Notes under the pieces: model-generated | What the model was told of the DNA's origin: nothing | Databases searched by the model: none | What the model saw: the letters and a program-made list of their open reading frames with translations, nothing else | Made by a program: the position numbers and the translations under genes | Assembly (NCBI GenBank): GCA_937870915.1 | Contig: CALMZQ010000088.1 | Span: 1 to 63,874 of the forward strand | Source: an uncultured Ignavibacteria bacterium | Lineage (GTDB): Bacteria > Bacteroidota > Ignavibacteria > Kapaibacteriales > Kapaibacteriaceae | Length of the DNA: 63,874 nt | Reading direction: 5' to 3' | In this document: one piece after another, positions 9,313 through 19,213 of the stretch | How positions within the stretch are numbered: position 1 is the first letter of the stretch | How the letters are laid out: the number at the start of each line of letters is the position of its first letter

Positions 9313-9864
9313 ATGAAGAAGATCTTAGTTCCGATAGCCAACGGCACGGAAGAGATGGAGGCAGTGATCATCATCGACATGTTACGGCGTGCATCGATGG
9401 AGGTGACCATTGCAGGAGACGGAAATGTTGTTGTGTGCTCGCGTGGCGTACGAATGGTGCCAGACATTATCATCGAGGACATCACAGAGGATGAGCGATT
9501 TGATGCGATCATTATCCCTGGTGGCAGTCAAGGTGTTGGCAATTTTTTGAACAATCATGCCTTGGAGCAGATCCTCCTTCGTCACATGGCAAAGAAGGGT
9601 CTTATCGGTGCCATTTGTGCAGCACCAATGGTGTTGCATGAGTTTGGCCTACTTCATCAAGGGGCAGTGGTAACATCCCATCCGTCCATTGCGGATGTGC
9701 TAGCCCCCTACACCTATACTCTTGAGCGTGTGGCAATCGATGGAAACATTGTTACGAGCAGAGGTGCAGGAACAGCCTTTGAGTTCTGTCTGGCACTTAT
9801 TCGGAAACTGGCCGATGAAGCAACGGCAACGAGGATTGCTACTGACATTGTGATGTACGAATAA
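9313..9864 (+). CDS. DJ-1/PfpI family protein
   Basis: This 183-residue protein is the size of DJ-1/YajL/ThiJ. It has the GTEEMEA glutamate motif at 11-17, the nucleophile elbow with Cys102 (GAICAAP), and the later HPSI and GNIVTSRGAGTAFEF segments. Family members are protein or nucleotide deglycases, chaperones or redox sensors in the cytoplasm, and the exact activity cannot be told. It is probably in an operon with guaA. Confidence 0.9.
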   Translation: MKKILVPIANGTEEMEAVIIIDMLRRASMEVTIAGDGNVVVCSRGVRMVPDIIIEDITEDERFDAIIIPGGSQGVGNFLNNHALEQILLRHMAKKGLIGAICAAPMVLHEFGLLHQGAVVTSHPSIADVLAPYTYTLERVAIDGNIVTSRGAGTAFEFCLALIRKLADEATATRIATDIVMYE

Positions 9865-9895
9865 CATCACCACTTTGAACAATTGACCTGAACCA

Positions 9896-11998
9896 GTGAA
9901 ACGATACCTCATAACCTCGGCACTTCCGTATGCAAGCGGAGTGACCCACCTCGGAAACGTTGTGGGTTCAACACTTCCGGCGGATATCTATGCACGCTAT
10001 TGCAGACTTCGTGGGAGAGACACGCTCTCCATATGCGGTTCGGACGAGCACGGCGTTGCAATCACCATTGCTGCCGAAAAAGAGGGGATCTCACCTAAGG
10101 AAGTGATTGATCGATATCACGAGGCAAATGCGCGAGCATTGATGGGTCTTGATATCAACTTCGATCTCTATGATCGCACGTCCAACCCGATCCATGCAGC
10201 AACAGCCCAAGAGTTCTTTCTTGTATGGAAGGAGAAGGGGCTTCTTGTTGAACGCGAGGACGACCAGTTCTACGATGATGAATCAAGGATCTTCTTGCCC
10301 GACCGATATGTAGAGGGCATCTGCCCAAACTGCGGATACGATAAGGCGCGAGGAGATCAATGCGACAACTGCGGTGCCTACTACGATCAGCTGGATCTGA
10401 AGAGTCCACGCTCTCTTGTAAGCGGTAAGACACCGGTTGTTCGAAAGACAAAACACTGGTACTTCAAGCTCAATGAATTCCAGCGGTGGTGTGAGCGCTA
10501 CATCGAATCACATGCCGGACAATGGAAGGATAATGTTCTTCAGCAAAGCAGATCGTGGCTCAAGCAGGGTCTCGCAGAACGATCTGCAACACGAGACATG
10601 ACTTGGGGAATACCTGTACCGGTGGACGGTGCAGCGGGGAAGGTTCTCTACGTATGGTTCGAAGCTGTCCTCGGCTATATCTCCATCACAAAACAATGGG
10701 CCATCAACGAAGGAAAACCGGAAGATTGGCGCAGGTGGTGGTGTGATGCAGAAACGGAGTACACGGCCTTCCTTGGCAAGGACAACATCGTCTTCCACAC
10801 TATCATCTTTCCGATTCTCCTCAACACACGAAGCGAAGAAGGCTATATACTTCCGGAGAACGTGCCCGCCAATGAGTTTCTGAATCTCGAAGGCAAGAAG
10901 TTCTCAAAAAGTAGAAACTGGGCCATTGATGTGATGCAGTATCTCGCTGCATTTCCCGAGGCGCAGCATAAAGACATCGTGCGGTATGTGCTCACGATGA
11001 ATATGCCCGAGACAAAGGACAGTGACTTTACGTGGAGAGACTATCAGGCGCGTACGAATAACGAGCTGGCTGCTATCCTTGGCAACTACGTCAACCGTGT
11101 GATGCAGTTCGTGCAAAAGAACTTCAATGGCACTGTTCCCGCTCTTGCTAGCGGGTATGAGCACGGTGAACATGAAACAGTATTGCTTGCGGCCCTACGT
11201 GATGGACACAACGCTGTAGGACTGAACCTCGATGCGTATCGTTTCCGCGATGCTGCAACGGAGGCAATGAACATTGCACGTGCTGCCAACAAGTACTTCA
11301 ATGACAAAGCGCCGTGGAAGACCATAAAGAGTGATCCCGCTGATTGCGCCTCAACGATGAATGTCTGTCTCCAGGCTATTCGAACACTATCCATGGCCTT
11401 TGCCCCCTTCTGCCCCGTTGCATCAGCAACCATGCAGTCCATGTTGGGTCTTCCGGTGAACGTAGGCGCACCAAAACAGGGCCAGATTGGCGTAGATCTG
11501 TGGTCGCACTCTCACGAGTTTCAGTTAGCGGCAGGTTCGCCCCTTGCCGAGCCTACTATCCTGTTCACGAAGGTGGAGAACGACGTGGTTGAACGCGAAA
11601 TCGAAAAACTTGTTGGCTCCGTCACTCCGAGCGGACCCGTCACGCCGAGCGTGGTAGAAGAGCCGGATGACCGCATCGCCATCGATGACTTCTCAAAGGT
11701 AAAGTTGCGCACCGCAGTGATCATAGAAGCAGAGCGAGTTGCAAAGTCAGAGAAGCTGCTCAAGCTCCAGGTAGACATCGGCACTGAACGCAGGCAAATC
11801 CTTGCCGGAATAGCAAAACACTACGCTCCTGAAGATCTTATTGGCAAGACCATTGTTGTTGTTGCCAATCTCAAGCCAGCCAAACTTATGGGTATGGAAT
11901 CGCAGGGCATGGTCCTGGCTGCATCCAATGCAGAAGGTAAGCTCACTCTGGTCACTCCATCGGATGCCGGCATAGGTGCAGGAGCTGAGGTTCGCTGA
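9896..11998 (+). CDS. metG: Methionyl-tRNA synthetase
   Basis: This 700-residue class I synthetase charges tRNA-Met. It has the HIGH-like PYASGVTHLGN at 11-21, a zinc knuckle with two CxxC pairs at about 142-160 (CPNCGY, CDNCG), the KMSKS-like KFSKS near 335, and a C-terminal EMAP-II/Trbp111 tRNA-binding domain from about 590. The start is GTG. The stop overlaps the start of the ftsL-like gene, which couples translation to cell division genes. Confidence 0.97.
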   Translation: MKRYLITSALPYASGVTHLGNVVGSTLPADIYARYCRLRGRDTLSICGSDEHGVAITIAAEKEGISPKEVIDRYHEANARALMGLDINFDLYDRTSNPIHAATAQEFFLVWKEKGLLVEREDDQFYDDESRIFLPDRYVEGICPNCGYDKARGDQCDNCGAYYDQLDLKSPRSLVSGKTPVVRKTKHWYFKLNEFQRWCERYIESHAGQWKDNVLQQSRSWLKQGLAERSATRDMTWGIPVPVDGAAGKVLYVWFEAVLGYISITKQWAINEGKPEDWRRWWCDAETEYTAFLGKDNIVFHTIIFPILLNTRSEEGYILPENVPANEFLNLEGKKFSKSRNWAIDVMQYLAAFPEAQHKDIVRYVLTMNMPETKDSDFTWRDYQARTNNELAAILGNYVNRVMQFVQKNFNGTVPALASGYEHGEHETVLLAALRDGHNAVGLNLDAYRFRDAATEAMNIARAANKYFNDKAPWKTIKSDPADCASTMNVCLQAIRTLSMAFAPFCPVASATMQSMLGLPVNVGAPKQGQIGVDLWSHSHEFQLAAGSPLAEPTILFTKVENDVVEREIEKLVGSVTPSGPVTPSVVEEPDDRIAIDDFSKVKLRTAVIIEAERVAKSEKLLKLQVDIGTERRQILAGIAKHYAPEDLIGKTIVVVANLKPAKLMGMESQGMVLAASNAEGKLTLVTPSDAGIGAGAEVR

Positions 11999-12360
11999 TG
12001 GCAGCACGGGGGATCATACCCGAACCGCCGATCGATGAGCTATTGCCCACAAAGGAGCCAACGGCACTTGTAAAGCAGCGTCGGCTACTCAACCGCTGGA
12101 GCATATTCGCGCTAGTCTTCGTAAGTGCAATCTTTACTGTGTTGTACGTGAGTAATGTGATAGCAGTGAAGAAACTTCTTGTTGAAACGGATGCACTCAA
12201 GCGCAGTATCGATTCATTGCGTACGGTAAACGAGAGTCTGCGAACGGAGTCGTACCGACTCCAGTCAGCAGAGCGTATCACTCGTATCGCTCAGGAAAAG
12301 CTCGGACTCATTCCGCCCCCTCAAGCGCCTACCGTGTTGGAAGACACAGAAAAGAAGTGA
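11998..12360 (+). CDS. ftsL: FtsL/DivIC-like septum protein
   Basis: This 120-residue bitopic protein has a cytoplasmic tail of about 35 residues, one transmembrane helix at about 37-57, then a coiled coil (VKKLLVETDALKRSIDSLRTVN) and the ERITRIAQEKLGLIPP tail typical of FtsL-type proteins. It precedes a class B PBP with a GTGA overlap, the classical ftsL-ftsI order. The exact assignment between FtsL and DivIC rests on this context. Confidence 0.72.
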   Translation: MAARGIIPEPPIDELLPTKEPTALVKQRRLLNRWSIFALVFVSAIFTVLYVSNVIAVKKLLVETDALKRSIDSLRTVNESLRTESYRLQSAERITRIAQEKLGLIPPPQAPTVLEDTEKK

Positions 12361-14420
12361 ACGAACAGTCCCAACCATACGAACCCATTCGATGGAAGTC
12401 GGGCCTGCTTACGTTGGTCTTCTCCATAGCCTTCATGATCATTCTCGGACGACTCTTCTGGGTGCAGGTTGTAGAAGGTGCTCGGTATAGAGACCTTGCA
12501 AAGAAGCAATATGAAAGTAGAGTCCCGTTGCGTGCAGAGCGCGGTAGATTACTCGACCGCGAAATGCGAGACCTGGCAACGATGATGAAGACCACGTCGT
12601 TTGCTGCAGACCCAAGCATGATAGAACATCCGGAGATGTGTGCTCAGCTTCTTTCAGCCGCCGCCGGTGAATCTGCACAGAGTTATCTGGATCGCCTCCG
12701 CTCAACACAGGCACGGTTTGTATGGCTTGCTCGGGGTGTGAACACCGTGATGTTCCCTGTCCTCGATACGATCCGTGATAGGGGGCTTATCCGGGTTAAG
12801 GAACCAAAACGGTCCTTCACTCATGGACCGCTAGCCGCGCAGGTGATAGGAACAACAGATGTAGATAACAATGGGTTGACGGGACTTGAACTCCATTACG
12901 ATGGCATTCTCCGTGGACAGAGCGGTTTTGTTGTTATGCAACGCGATGGTAGGGGAAGACTCCGTCCGGGCGTAGATCCCGAACGCGAAGCACCACGAGA
13001 CGGGCAAGGACTTCAACTCACGATTGATCTCGAAATGCAACGTGTTGCCGAGCAAGAACTCGCACGAGGTGTTAGAGAAAGCGGCGCTCTCTCCGGAACA
13101 GTGATAGCCATCGAGCCATCAACAGGTGAGATCCTCGCAATGGCTTCGTATCCAAGTTTCGATCCCAACAGATTAGATAAGGCCAATGACGATGCCATTC
13201 GTATTCGCGCCGTAACGGACCAATATGAGCCCGGGTCAACGATGAAGGCCATAACCGCTGCTGCCCTGTTGGAGGAACGGAAACTTGCTCCAACAGACAA
13301 GGTGGATGGAGGAAATGGAGTTCTGATGATGTCAGGGGGCGTGCAGATCAAGGACGATCACCCCGTGGGTCAAACCACGTTTGCCGGTGCAATGGAGCAA
13401 TCTTCCAATGTTGTTTTCGCCACGTTGTCGCGCAAGCTTGATGACCGCGTCTACTACAAATACGTGCGCGACTTCGGCTTCGGCATTCCTAGTGGCATAG
13501 ACCTTCCGGGTGAAGTGCGAGGCAGACTCAAACGTCCAAATGAGTTTGATCAATCAACAAAACAATACATGTCGTTCGGCTACGAGGTAAGTGCTACGGC
13601 ACTCCAGGTTCTTGACGCATATGCAGCTATTGCCAACGGAGGTGTGCTGATGCAGCCACGCGTTGTAAAGGCCTTGTTGGCCAGTGATGGTAAGGTCACA
13701 TCAGAGATACCACCGCAACAGATACGTCGAGTTGTTAGCACAGAGACTGCTCGCATCCTCACGGAAATGCTTGTTGGTGTTGTTGAACGTGGCACAGGTC
13801 AAGAAGCACGAATTACCGGTGTGCGAATCGCAGGAAAAACAGGCACAGCCCAACAGTTAACGCAGGGCGAATACGGCCGAAAGAACTATACCGCTTCCTT
13901 TGTTGGCTATTACCCGGCAGACAAACCTCGTGTGGCCATGATCGTGATGTTGGACAGACCTACAACTAGCATCTATGGCGGAACAACTGCGGCACCAATC
14001 TTTCGGCGTATCGTACAGAAGACCATGACGATGCTGAAGTTGGACGCAGCTACCCAACAACGGATTGCCGCGTCAGCCGAGGCAGACACAGTTATCGTTC
14101 CTGACGTGCGGGGCCTTGCTCTCCAAACGGCAGACAGCGTACTCCACAGACTCGGCCTTCGCGCAGAGATGTCCACCGGCAATGGCCTTATCATGCGCCA
14201 AACCCCCGCCAACGGCTCCAGACTCGAGCGCGGCTCAGTAGTAAAGGTTGAAGGCCAAGCACAACAAGGGGCTCACCAGCACCCCGATGTTTTCGGATTC
14301 CCCCTCAGACGCGCAGTTACCGTCCTCCATGCCGCCGGCTACGATGTTCGGATCAAAGGATCCGGGCGAGTCGTTCGCCAACAATGGGAAGGCGAAACCT
14401 GTATCGTCTACGCAGAGTAA
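12357..14420 (+). CDS. ftsI: Class B penicillin-binding protein with PASTA domains (FtsI-like)
   Basis: This septal or elongation transpeptidase cross-links peptidoglycan in the periplasm. The 687 residues comprise an N-terminal membrane anchor (about 20-40), a dimerisation domain, then the transpeptidase with S294-T-M-K297, an SSN motif (EQSSNVVFA), and KTGT at 494-497. Two PASTA-like repeats follow from about 580 (VPDVRGL, PDVFGF). The start is GTG overlapping the ftsL stop. The TAA stop forms part of the first unit of a tandem repeat. Confidence 0.92.
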   Translation: MNEQSQPYEPIRWKSGLLTLVFSIAFMIILGRLFWVQVVEGARYRDLAKKQYESRVPLRAERGRLLDREMRDLATMMKTTSFAADPSMIEHPEMCAQLLSAAAGESAQSYLDRLRSTQARFVWLARGVNTVMFPVLDTIRDRGLIRVKEPKRSFTHGPLAAQVIGTTDVDNNGLTGLELHYDGILRGQSGFVVMQRDGRGRLRPGVDPEREAPRDGQGLQLTIDLEMQRVAEQELARGVRESGALSGTVIAIEPSTGEILAMASYPSFDPNRLDKANDDAIRIRAVTDQYEPGSTMKAITAAALLEERKLAPTDKVDGGNGVLMMSGGVQIKDDHPVGQTTFAGAMEQSSNVVFATLSRKLDDRVYYKYVRDFGFGIPSGIDLPGEVRGRLKRPNEFDQSTKQYMSFGYEVSATALQVLDAYAAIANGGVLMQPRVVKALLASDGKVTSEIPPQQIRRVVSTETARILTEMLVGVVERGTGQEARITGVRIAGKTGTAQQLTQGEYGRKNYTASFVGYYPADKPRVAMIVMLDRPTTSIYGGTTAAPIFRRIVQKTMTMLKLDAATQQRIAASAEADTVIVPDVRGLALQTADSVLHRLGLRAEMSTGNGLIMRQTPANGSRLERGSVVKVEGQAQQGAHQHPDVFGFPLRRAVTVLHAAGYDVRIKGSGRVVRQQWEGETCIVYAE

Positions 14421-14458
14421 CTGGTAACTCGTAACTCGTAACTAGTAACTAGTAACTT
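14417..14458 (+). repeat. Stop-anchored tandem array, unit GTAACTN (7 bp, 6 units)
   Basis: There are six consecutive 7-base units (GTAACTG, GTAACTC twice, GTAACTA twice, GTAACTT). The TAA of the first unit is the ftsI stop codon. Since 7 is not divisible by 3, the array places TAA in all three frames. Confidence 0.9.
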
Positions 14459-14493
14459 GTCTCTCCCTCACGGGTTTCTCCTCCACGCCCATC

Positions 14494-16245
14494 ATGCAAA
14501 AACACCTCATCATTCTGTTCTTGATTCTGAGCGCTGTTCCGGCCTATGTAGAGGCGCAGCCGGTTCGGGTCATCAATGAGTCCATGAACTTCCCGCCGAT
14601 GCCTATAGGTACGCGGAAGGAGCTAGAGGTGCGGATTGGCGGGCTTGTGGGCACCGGTGGTTTTGTCGTTGTGGATTCGTGCCGCTCGCCGTACACGATG
14701 AAGACCAAACCCCAGGATCTGATGATATCCGACGGCGAGATTCGGATACGAGTGGAGTTTGCTCCCGTAGATCCAAAAGATTACCGTGACGAGATCATTC
14801 TCGAAAGACGTCCGGCTGTTCCGCCCCCTAATGACCAGATCCGGCTCCGTTTGTTCGGGACAGCATTCCGCCTTGTTCGTGATGAGAAAATTGAATTCGG
14901 CAACGTCCTGATTGGTGATTCTAATCGTAGGCTTGTGCTTATCCGCAAAGATCTGGCTGATGAATCCCGATGGGAGATCGATGGATCATTGGAAGAGCCT
15001 TTCCAACTCCTCAACCGCAATCCTGCTGTAATAGGTGACACACTGGCCTTTGCCTTCTCCTTCCAGCCAGAAACCGTAGGGCGGAGTATTGATTCTCTTG
15101 GTTTGGTTCGGATTCATAGGCAGACAGGGAAGCCCCTTGACACCATCGTTGTCTACTTTATGGGCAATGGCGTTCGGATGCCCGCAGAGAAGGCTACAGT
15201 ATTTACCAACATGATGGTGGGGCAGGTACGCAAGGACACAATTGCCGTTGAACTTGGTACACAGGTGTATTCGCAGGAGTTTTCGTACTCCATTGAGCCA
15301 ATAGAAGTACAGAGTACTGTTACTACCGCCCTCCTCCTCACAAAGAACCCTACAAAGGAGAACCGGATATTGGTAGAGGTTACGTGTGCGCCAACAACGT
15401 ATGGCGACGGGCGATATGGCTTTGTCCTGCGCAGAACACTGCTCGGAAGAGATGCCATAGACTCTACGAATATTGTTGTGAATCTCACGATGGTACCCCG
15501 TCCGGTAACGCTTTCAATGGGTTTTGTAGCAGATACGTTCTACCATCGTATTGGGGACACTGCTACGTTTGATGTAGTGGTTACCACAGATGACCCCATT
15601 GATGTGCCCCTTTCTTTGCAGTCCTTTGTATGCGACGTTACCTACAACCCCACGATGTTCGTTGCGCTTTTGCAAAGTGGCCAACAACGTGATGTGATTG
15701 ATGATAGGTCCATCCTCAAAGTGGGTAAGACGGGGCTTAATGGTTCCGTGCTTATCGGAAGCAGCGGCCAGGTGATAGGTCAGGCCCGTGGTGTAATTGT
15801 CCTGGGTGATGCGGACCGCACGCCCCTTACCATCACCGAAGCTTCCATCACAACGAACAATGGAACTAGGTCCGTAGAGCCACATTCATCCGTGGTACTC
15901 GTTACCAATGTCTGGAGATATCAGGACGGACGACCGCGATATGTGAACCCCATGCAGGGGACGCTTGTGGCTGATGTGGACCCTAATCCGGTTGTTTCGC
16001 AATCGACTCTGAGGATCGCCAATGTCCCGGCACAGAATGGGCGACTGGATGTAATCGATGCACTTGGACAGGTTCGTGTAGACCTCACAACACAACTCCG
16101 GGCAGGTAGCCGAGTGTTCTCCATTAGCTCATCTGGGGCGGCAGATATCGCCCTGCCGGCAGGCTCGTATTATGCCCGATTAGTGGTTGAAGGAGCTTCC
16201 GGAAACACGATCAATAGTGTTGTTCGCTTATTCGTGGTGCAGTAG
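14494..16245 (+). CDS. Secreted protein with T9SS-type sorting domain
   Basis: This 583-residue protein has a signal peptide (1-21, ending EAQ). The body is all-beta, with a repeated pattern of about 100 residues (FGNVLIGDSNRR, MGNGVRM) like ASPM/SPD2/Hydin or choice-of-anchor beta domains. The last 85 residues (DPNPVVSQSTLRI, IDALGQV, LPAGSYYARL) match the T9SS type A sorting domain pattern, so it should be exported and attached to the cell surface. No enzymatic motif is seen. Confidence 0.8.
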   Translation: MQKHLIILFLILSAVPAYVEAQPVRVINESMNFPPMPIGTRKELEVRIGGLVGTGGFVVVDSCRSPYTMKTKPQDLMISDGEIRIRVEFAPVDPKDYRDEIILERRPAVPPPNDQIRLRLFGTAFRLVRDEKIEFGNVLIGDSNRRLVLIRKDLADESRWEIDGSLEEPFQLLNRNPAVIGDTLAFAFSFQPETVGRSIDSLGLVRIHRQTGKPLDTIVVYFMGNGVRMPAEKATVFTNMMVGQVRKDTIAVELGTQVYSQEFSYSIEPIEVQSTVTTALLLTKNPTKENRILVEVTCAPTTYGDGRYGFVLRRTLLGRDAIDSTNIVVNLTMVPRPVTLSMGFVADTFYHRIGDTATFDVVVTTDDPIDVPLSLQSFVCDVTYNPTMFVALLQSGQQRDVIDDRSILKVGKTGLNGSVLIGSSGQVIGQARGVIVLGDADRTPLTITEASITTNNGTRSVEPHSSVVLVTNVWRYQDGRPRYVNPMQGTLVADVDPNPVVSQSTLRIANVPAQNGRLDVIDALGQVRVDLTTQLRAGSRVFSISSSGAADIALPAGSYYARLVVEGASGNTINSVVRLFVVQ

Positions 16246-16260
16246 TCCTATTTTGCACCG

Positions 16261-18279
16261 ATGCCACGGTTCCTTTTTGTCCTCCTCACCATAGCTACGG
16301 TAAGAATCGCTGCACAGGAAGCACCACTTCCTCTTGCATTCGATGCGCTTGCAGGCATTAGTGTTGTGGCTCCAAGCGGCTCATTCCTCTCGGTGCCTGG
16401 GATATCTTCGCCAGGACAACTCACGTTTGAACCAACGAGTGGCTCACTAGGTTGGTGGTTTGGTCTTGGAGCGGATCTTCCTGTTGTGGAGAAGTTGAGA
16501 GGGGGCCTTCGTCTCAACCTATCCCACGCGTCGCTTACGTATCAGGCAGGAGAAACGGTACCCATTGCAACCGAAGACGGAGAGATCTACCGTGCATCAT
16601 TGGCCCACGAACTTCGTGGCACATTCACGGTTATAGAGATTCAGCCGTATTTGAGGTTCGAACCACTTTCATGGCTCAGCCTTCGAGTTGGCATCCCGGT
16701 ATCGTTTGCACTATCCACAGACTACCTGCAAACGGTTCGTTTCACCGATCCCGAGGGGTTGCCCTTTGTTGACGGGTCAATTGAACAGGTGTCAGGTCAG
16801 GGTCAAATTCCCAACACCTCAACGATCTTTGGTGTAAGCTTCGGTGCCGAAGGAAAACTCCCTCTCAGCTCTGCAGAGAATCTCTTCCTCGTGCCCCATG
16901 TTGGCTTCACAAGCATGTTCAACTCCGTTAATGCTGATGGAGCGTTCACGGCGCAGAGTCTCACCATCGGTGTTGGTGTTCGTTATATACTTGGAGCAAC
17001 AACCAACATCGAAACGTCGGAAGTAATACCGGTTCGAGAACGTCTCGTAACTGTTATTCGAGATACAACTGTAGATCTCAGTGCCCAAGTTCGCGAGCCA
17101 GTTACCTCCCTTGCATCAACAGTAACGGATTCTCTTATCGATGGCTCTGTTGTTCGCGTAACAGTACGCGAGAGTTATCGCACGTTATTACCAAAGCCCC
17201 CTTCTGTCCTTCGTGGATCATTACGATTGTCATTTGTCCACGATGATGGAACGGTAAGCGAAGATGCGCGACTAAGTGCTCAGCGAGTGCGACTAGAACG
17301 TACCGTGCCCTTTATGCCTCTCGTGATCTTTGATGATACATCATCAACACTCCCGGCGCGATATGTACAGCTTACGTCTGCTGTTGCCAGTACGTGGAAG
17401 GAGACATCTGCCCTTGTAGATGCTGCAACACATTGGCAATACAATGTTCTCAATATCATTGGATTTCGGTTGCGGGTGAACCCATCAGCAACCGTAACAC
17501 TGCTTACCTATGACGATGGAACGGACCAAGGTAAGGGGCTTGCAGAACGTAGGTGCGAGGCGGTTCGTGCCTACCTCACCGAGACTTTTAATGTATCTGC
17601 GCGTAGACTCTCTGTTGAAGTGAAGCGCGGACAAGCATCACAACCGGCGTGGGTGATGTTTGTTGAGCCAAGCCGTTTGTTGGTGAGACCACTCTCTGCC
17701 ACTAACATTCAGAATGAGACACGGCTTCCGAGTGTGCGAGTAATGCCCGATGTTGTGAGTGAAGCGGGCATAGAAAAGTGGTCTGTGTCGATGTTCCAAT
17801 CCGGACGTGCAGTGCGCACCTTTGCCGATAGTGGAGCTGTTCCTCAAGCCATTCTTTGGAACATGAACGATAACCTCGAGACTGATGCCGTGTTATCACA
17901 GCAGATCCTCGTAGAGCTGAAGCTTCAGGACAAAGAGGGTGCTACTACAAAGAGTGAGCCAGGAAGGGTTGTTGTTCGTTCGCAGTCTGTGACGGATGCA
18001 ACCGGCGTACCTTCTACACGGGTTGAAGTGCTTCGTGTATTGCCCCCTGACTTCCTGGCAACACCCGATATTGAGCTCTTCCATGGGGCTCCTGTCTTTA
18101 CATCCATTGAATTCTATCCAGCTGCACCAAATGATGAGGCAGAGTACCTGCAATCATCTGCTCCGGTTTCGCGCAAGGCAGTGAACGCCGACGTATGGTT
18201 CCGCCGTGGACTTGTTAGTCCTGAGAAAGAATTCTACCAGCGCGCAGAGCTCTATATAAAAGCAGAACGGCGACCGTAG
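16261..18279 (+). CDS. Outer-membrane protein with C-terminal OmpA-like domain
   Basis: This 672-residue protein has a short signal peptide (ending AAQ), an N-terminal beta-barrel-like half to about residue 240, and a later region (about 385-450) resembling an OmpA-type peptidoglycan-binding fold: LNIIGFRLRVNPSATVTLLTYDD, then ERRCEAVRAYL. It lacks the strict NxxLSxxRA motif, so peptidoglycan binding is uncertain. It lies 15 bases after the T9SS cargo gene and probably shares its transcript. Confidence 0.68.
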   Translation: MPRFLFVLLTIATVRIAAQEAPLPLAFDALAGISVVAPSGSFLSVPGISSPGQLTFEPTSGSLGWWFGLGADLPVVEKLRGGLRLNLSHASLTYQAGETVPIATEDGEIYRASLAHELRGTFTVIEIQPYLRFEPLSWLSLRVGIPVSFALSTDYLQTVRFTDPEGLPFVDGSIEQVSGQGQIPNTSTIFGVSFGAEGKLPLSSAENLFLVPHVGFTSMFNSVNADGAFTAQSLTIGVGVRYILGATTNIETSEVIPVRERLVTVIRDTTVDLSAQVREPVTSLASTVTDSLIDGSVVRVTVRESYRTLLPKPPSVLRGSLRLSFVHDDGTVSEDARLSAQRVRLERTVPFMPLVIFDDTSSTLPARYVQLTSAVASTWKETSALVDAATHWQYNVLNIIGFRLRVNPSATVTLLTYDDGTDQGKGLAERRCEAVRAYLTETFNVSARRLSVEVKRGQASQPAWVMFVEPSRLLVRPLSATNIQNETRLPSVRVMPDVVSEAGIEKWSVSMFQSGRAVRTFADSGAVPQAILWNMNDNLETDAVLSQQILVELKLQDKEGATTKSEPGRVVVRSQSVTDATGVPSTRVEVLRVLPPDFLATPDIELFHGAPVFTSIEFYPAAPNDEAEYLQSSAPVSRKAVNADVWFRRGLVSPEKEFYQRAELYIKAERRP

Positions 18280-18319
18280 GGATCCGGGCGCCGTCCTTGG
18301 AACACACATAACAGGGCAT

Positions 18320-19213
18320 TTATCTTTTTTCTAGTTCCTCAAGAGCTGTTGACCAGCGTCGCGTATTCTTCTGTTGCGCCTGACCGATATCAATGGCGCG
18401 TCGGAACGCAGCTGCAGCGCGTTGTTCATCACCTTCGGTGCGTGCAAGCAGCCCGAGCTCACCATTTGCATCCATCTCGAACTCGGCAAGCTTCAGTGCT
18501 CTTGCATGTCCGATGGCTGCTTCGAGATACTGACGAGATTCTGATGCGTGATCATCTTTACGCAGCTTGATCCCGATCTGCAATGCGAGTTGTGCGCAAC
18601 GAACCTGATCATTTGAGCCCTTGCACTTTTCGTATTCAGCAATGATCTGCTTTGTAACCGGGTCGGGTTCAGTTGTGTTTGCGTTGAGCTCAACACTACT
18701 ATGAGTAGTCTCCGTTGACGCGAGTGCAGGTTGCGGTTTTGTGTTTGGGCGCGTAACCACAGGACTTGTTGTTACTACAGGCGTTGGCTTGGGAGCAACA
18801 ACTGTTTGGGCGTTGCCGGGAGCCGGAGCTGACGCTGAGATGGTAGCACGTGTTGGAGGAATTGGCTCTGTGGTGGACGTAGTGGCGAGATAGATGGCAC
18901 CGCCACCGATCACTACCGCTGCCGTTCCGCCTGCTATCCACGTCCAAGCACTCTGTGCAAGACTTGTAAAGAATCCAGATGCAGTTGCACCGGCCGCTAC
19001 CTTGGTGGCAATGGCGGATTCGACCGAGGCGAGGAACTCAACCGGGTACCGTACGCGAGGTGCAGCAGCGGTGAGGAGATCCTCAACGGCAAGCATTTCA
19101 CGTACTTCGCTCGCGAATTCAGGCGACGCGGTCTTGCGTGCTTCGAACTCGAGAAGGCCATCTTCGCTCAGAGAGCGATCGAGGAAACCGGCGAGTAGTT
19201 CTTGATTCGTCAT
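18320..19213 (-). CDS. Membrane anti-sigma factor-like protein with helical repeat tail
   Basis: This 297-residue protein has a cytoplasmic N-terminal region of about 85 residues, one transmembrane helix (about 92-112), a Ser/Thr/Pro-rich periplasmic linker and a C-terminal helical region (about 195-297) that looks like TPR repeats (YEKCKGSNDQVRCAQLALQIG, AFRRAIDIGQAQQ). It overlaps the sigma factor gene by ATGA, the usual arrangement of an anti-sigma partner. No zinc-binding HxxxCxxC motif is visible, so it would be an atypical anti-sigma factor. Confidence 0.65.
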   Translation of the reverse strand: MTNQELLAGFLDRSLSEDGLLEFEARKTASPEFASEVREMLAVEDLLTAAAPRVRYPVEFLASVESAIATKVAAGATASGFFTSLAQSAWTWIAGGTAAVVIGGGAIYLATTSTTEPIPPTRATISASAPAPGNAQTVVAPKPTPVVTTSPVVTRPNTKPQPALASTETTHSSVELNANTTEPDPVTKQIIAEYEKCKGSNDQVRCAQLALQIGIKLRKDDHASESRQYLEAAIGHARALKLAEFEMDANGELGLLARTEGDEQRAAAAFRRAIDIGQAQQKNTRRWSTALEELEKR

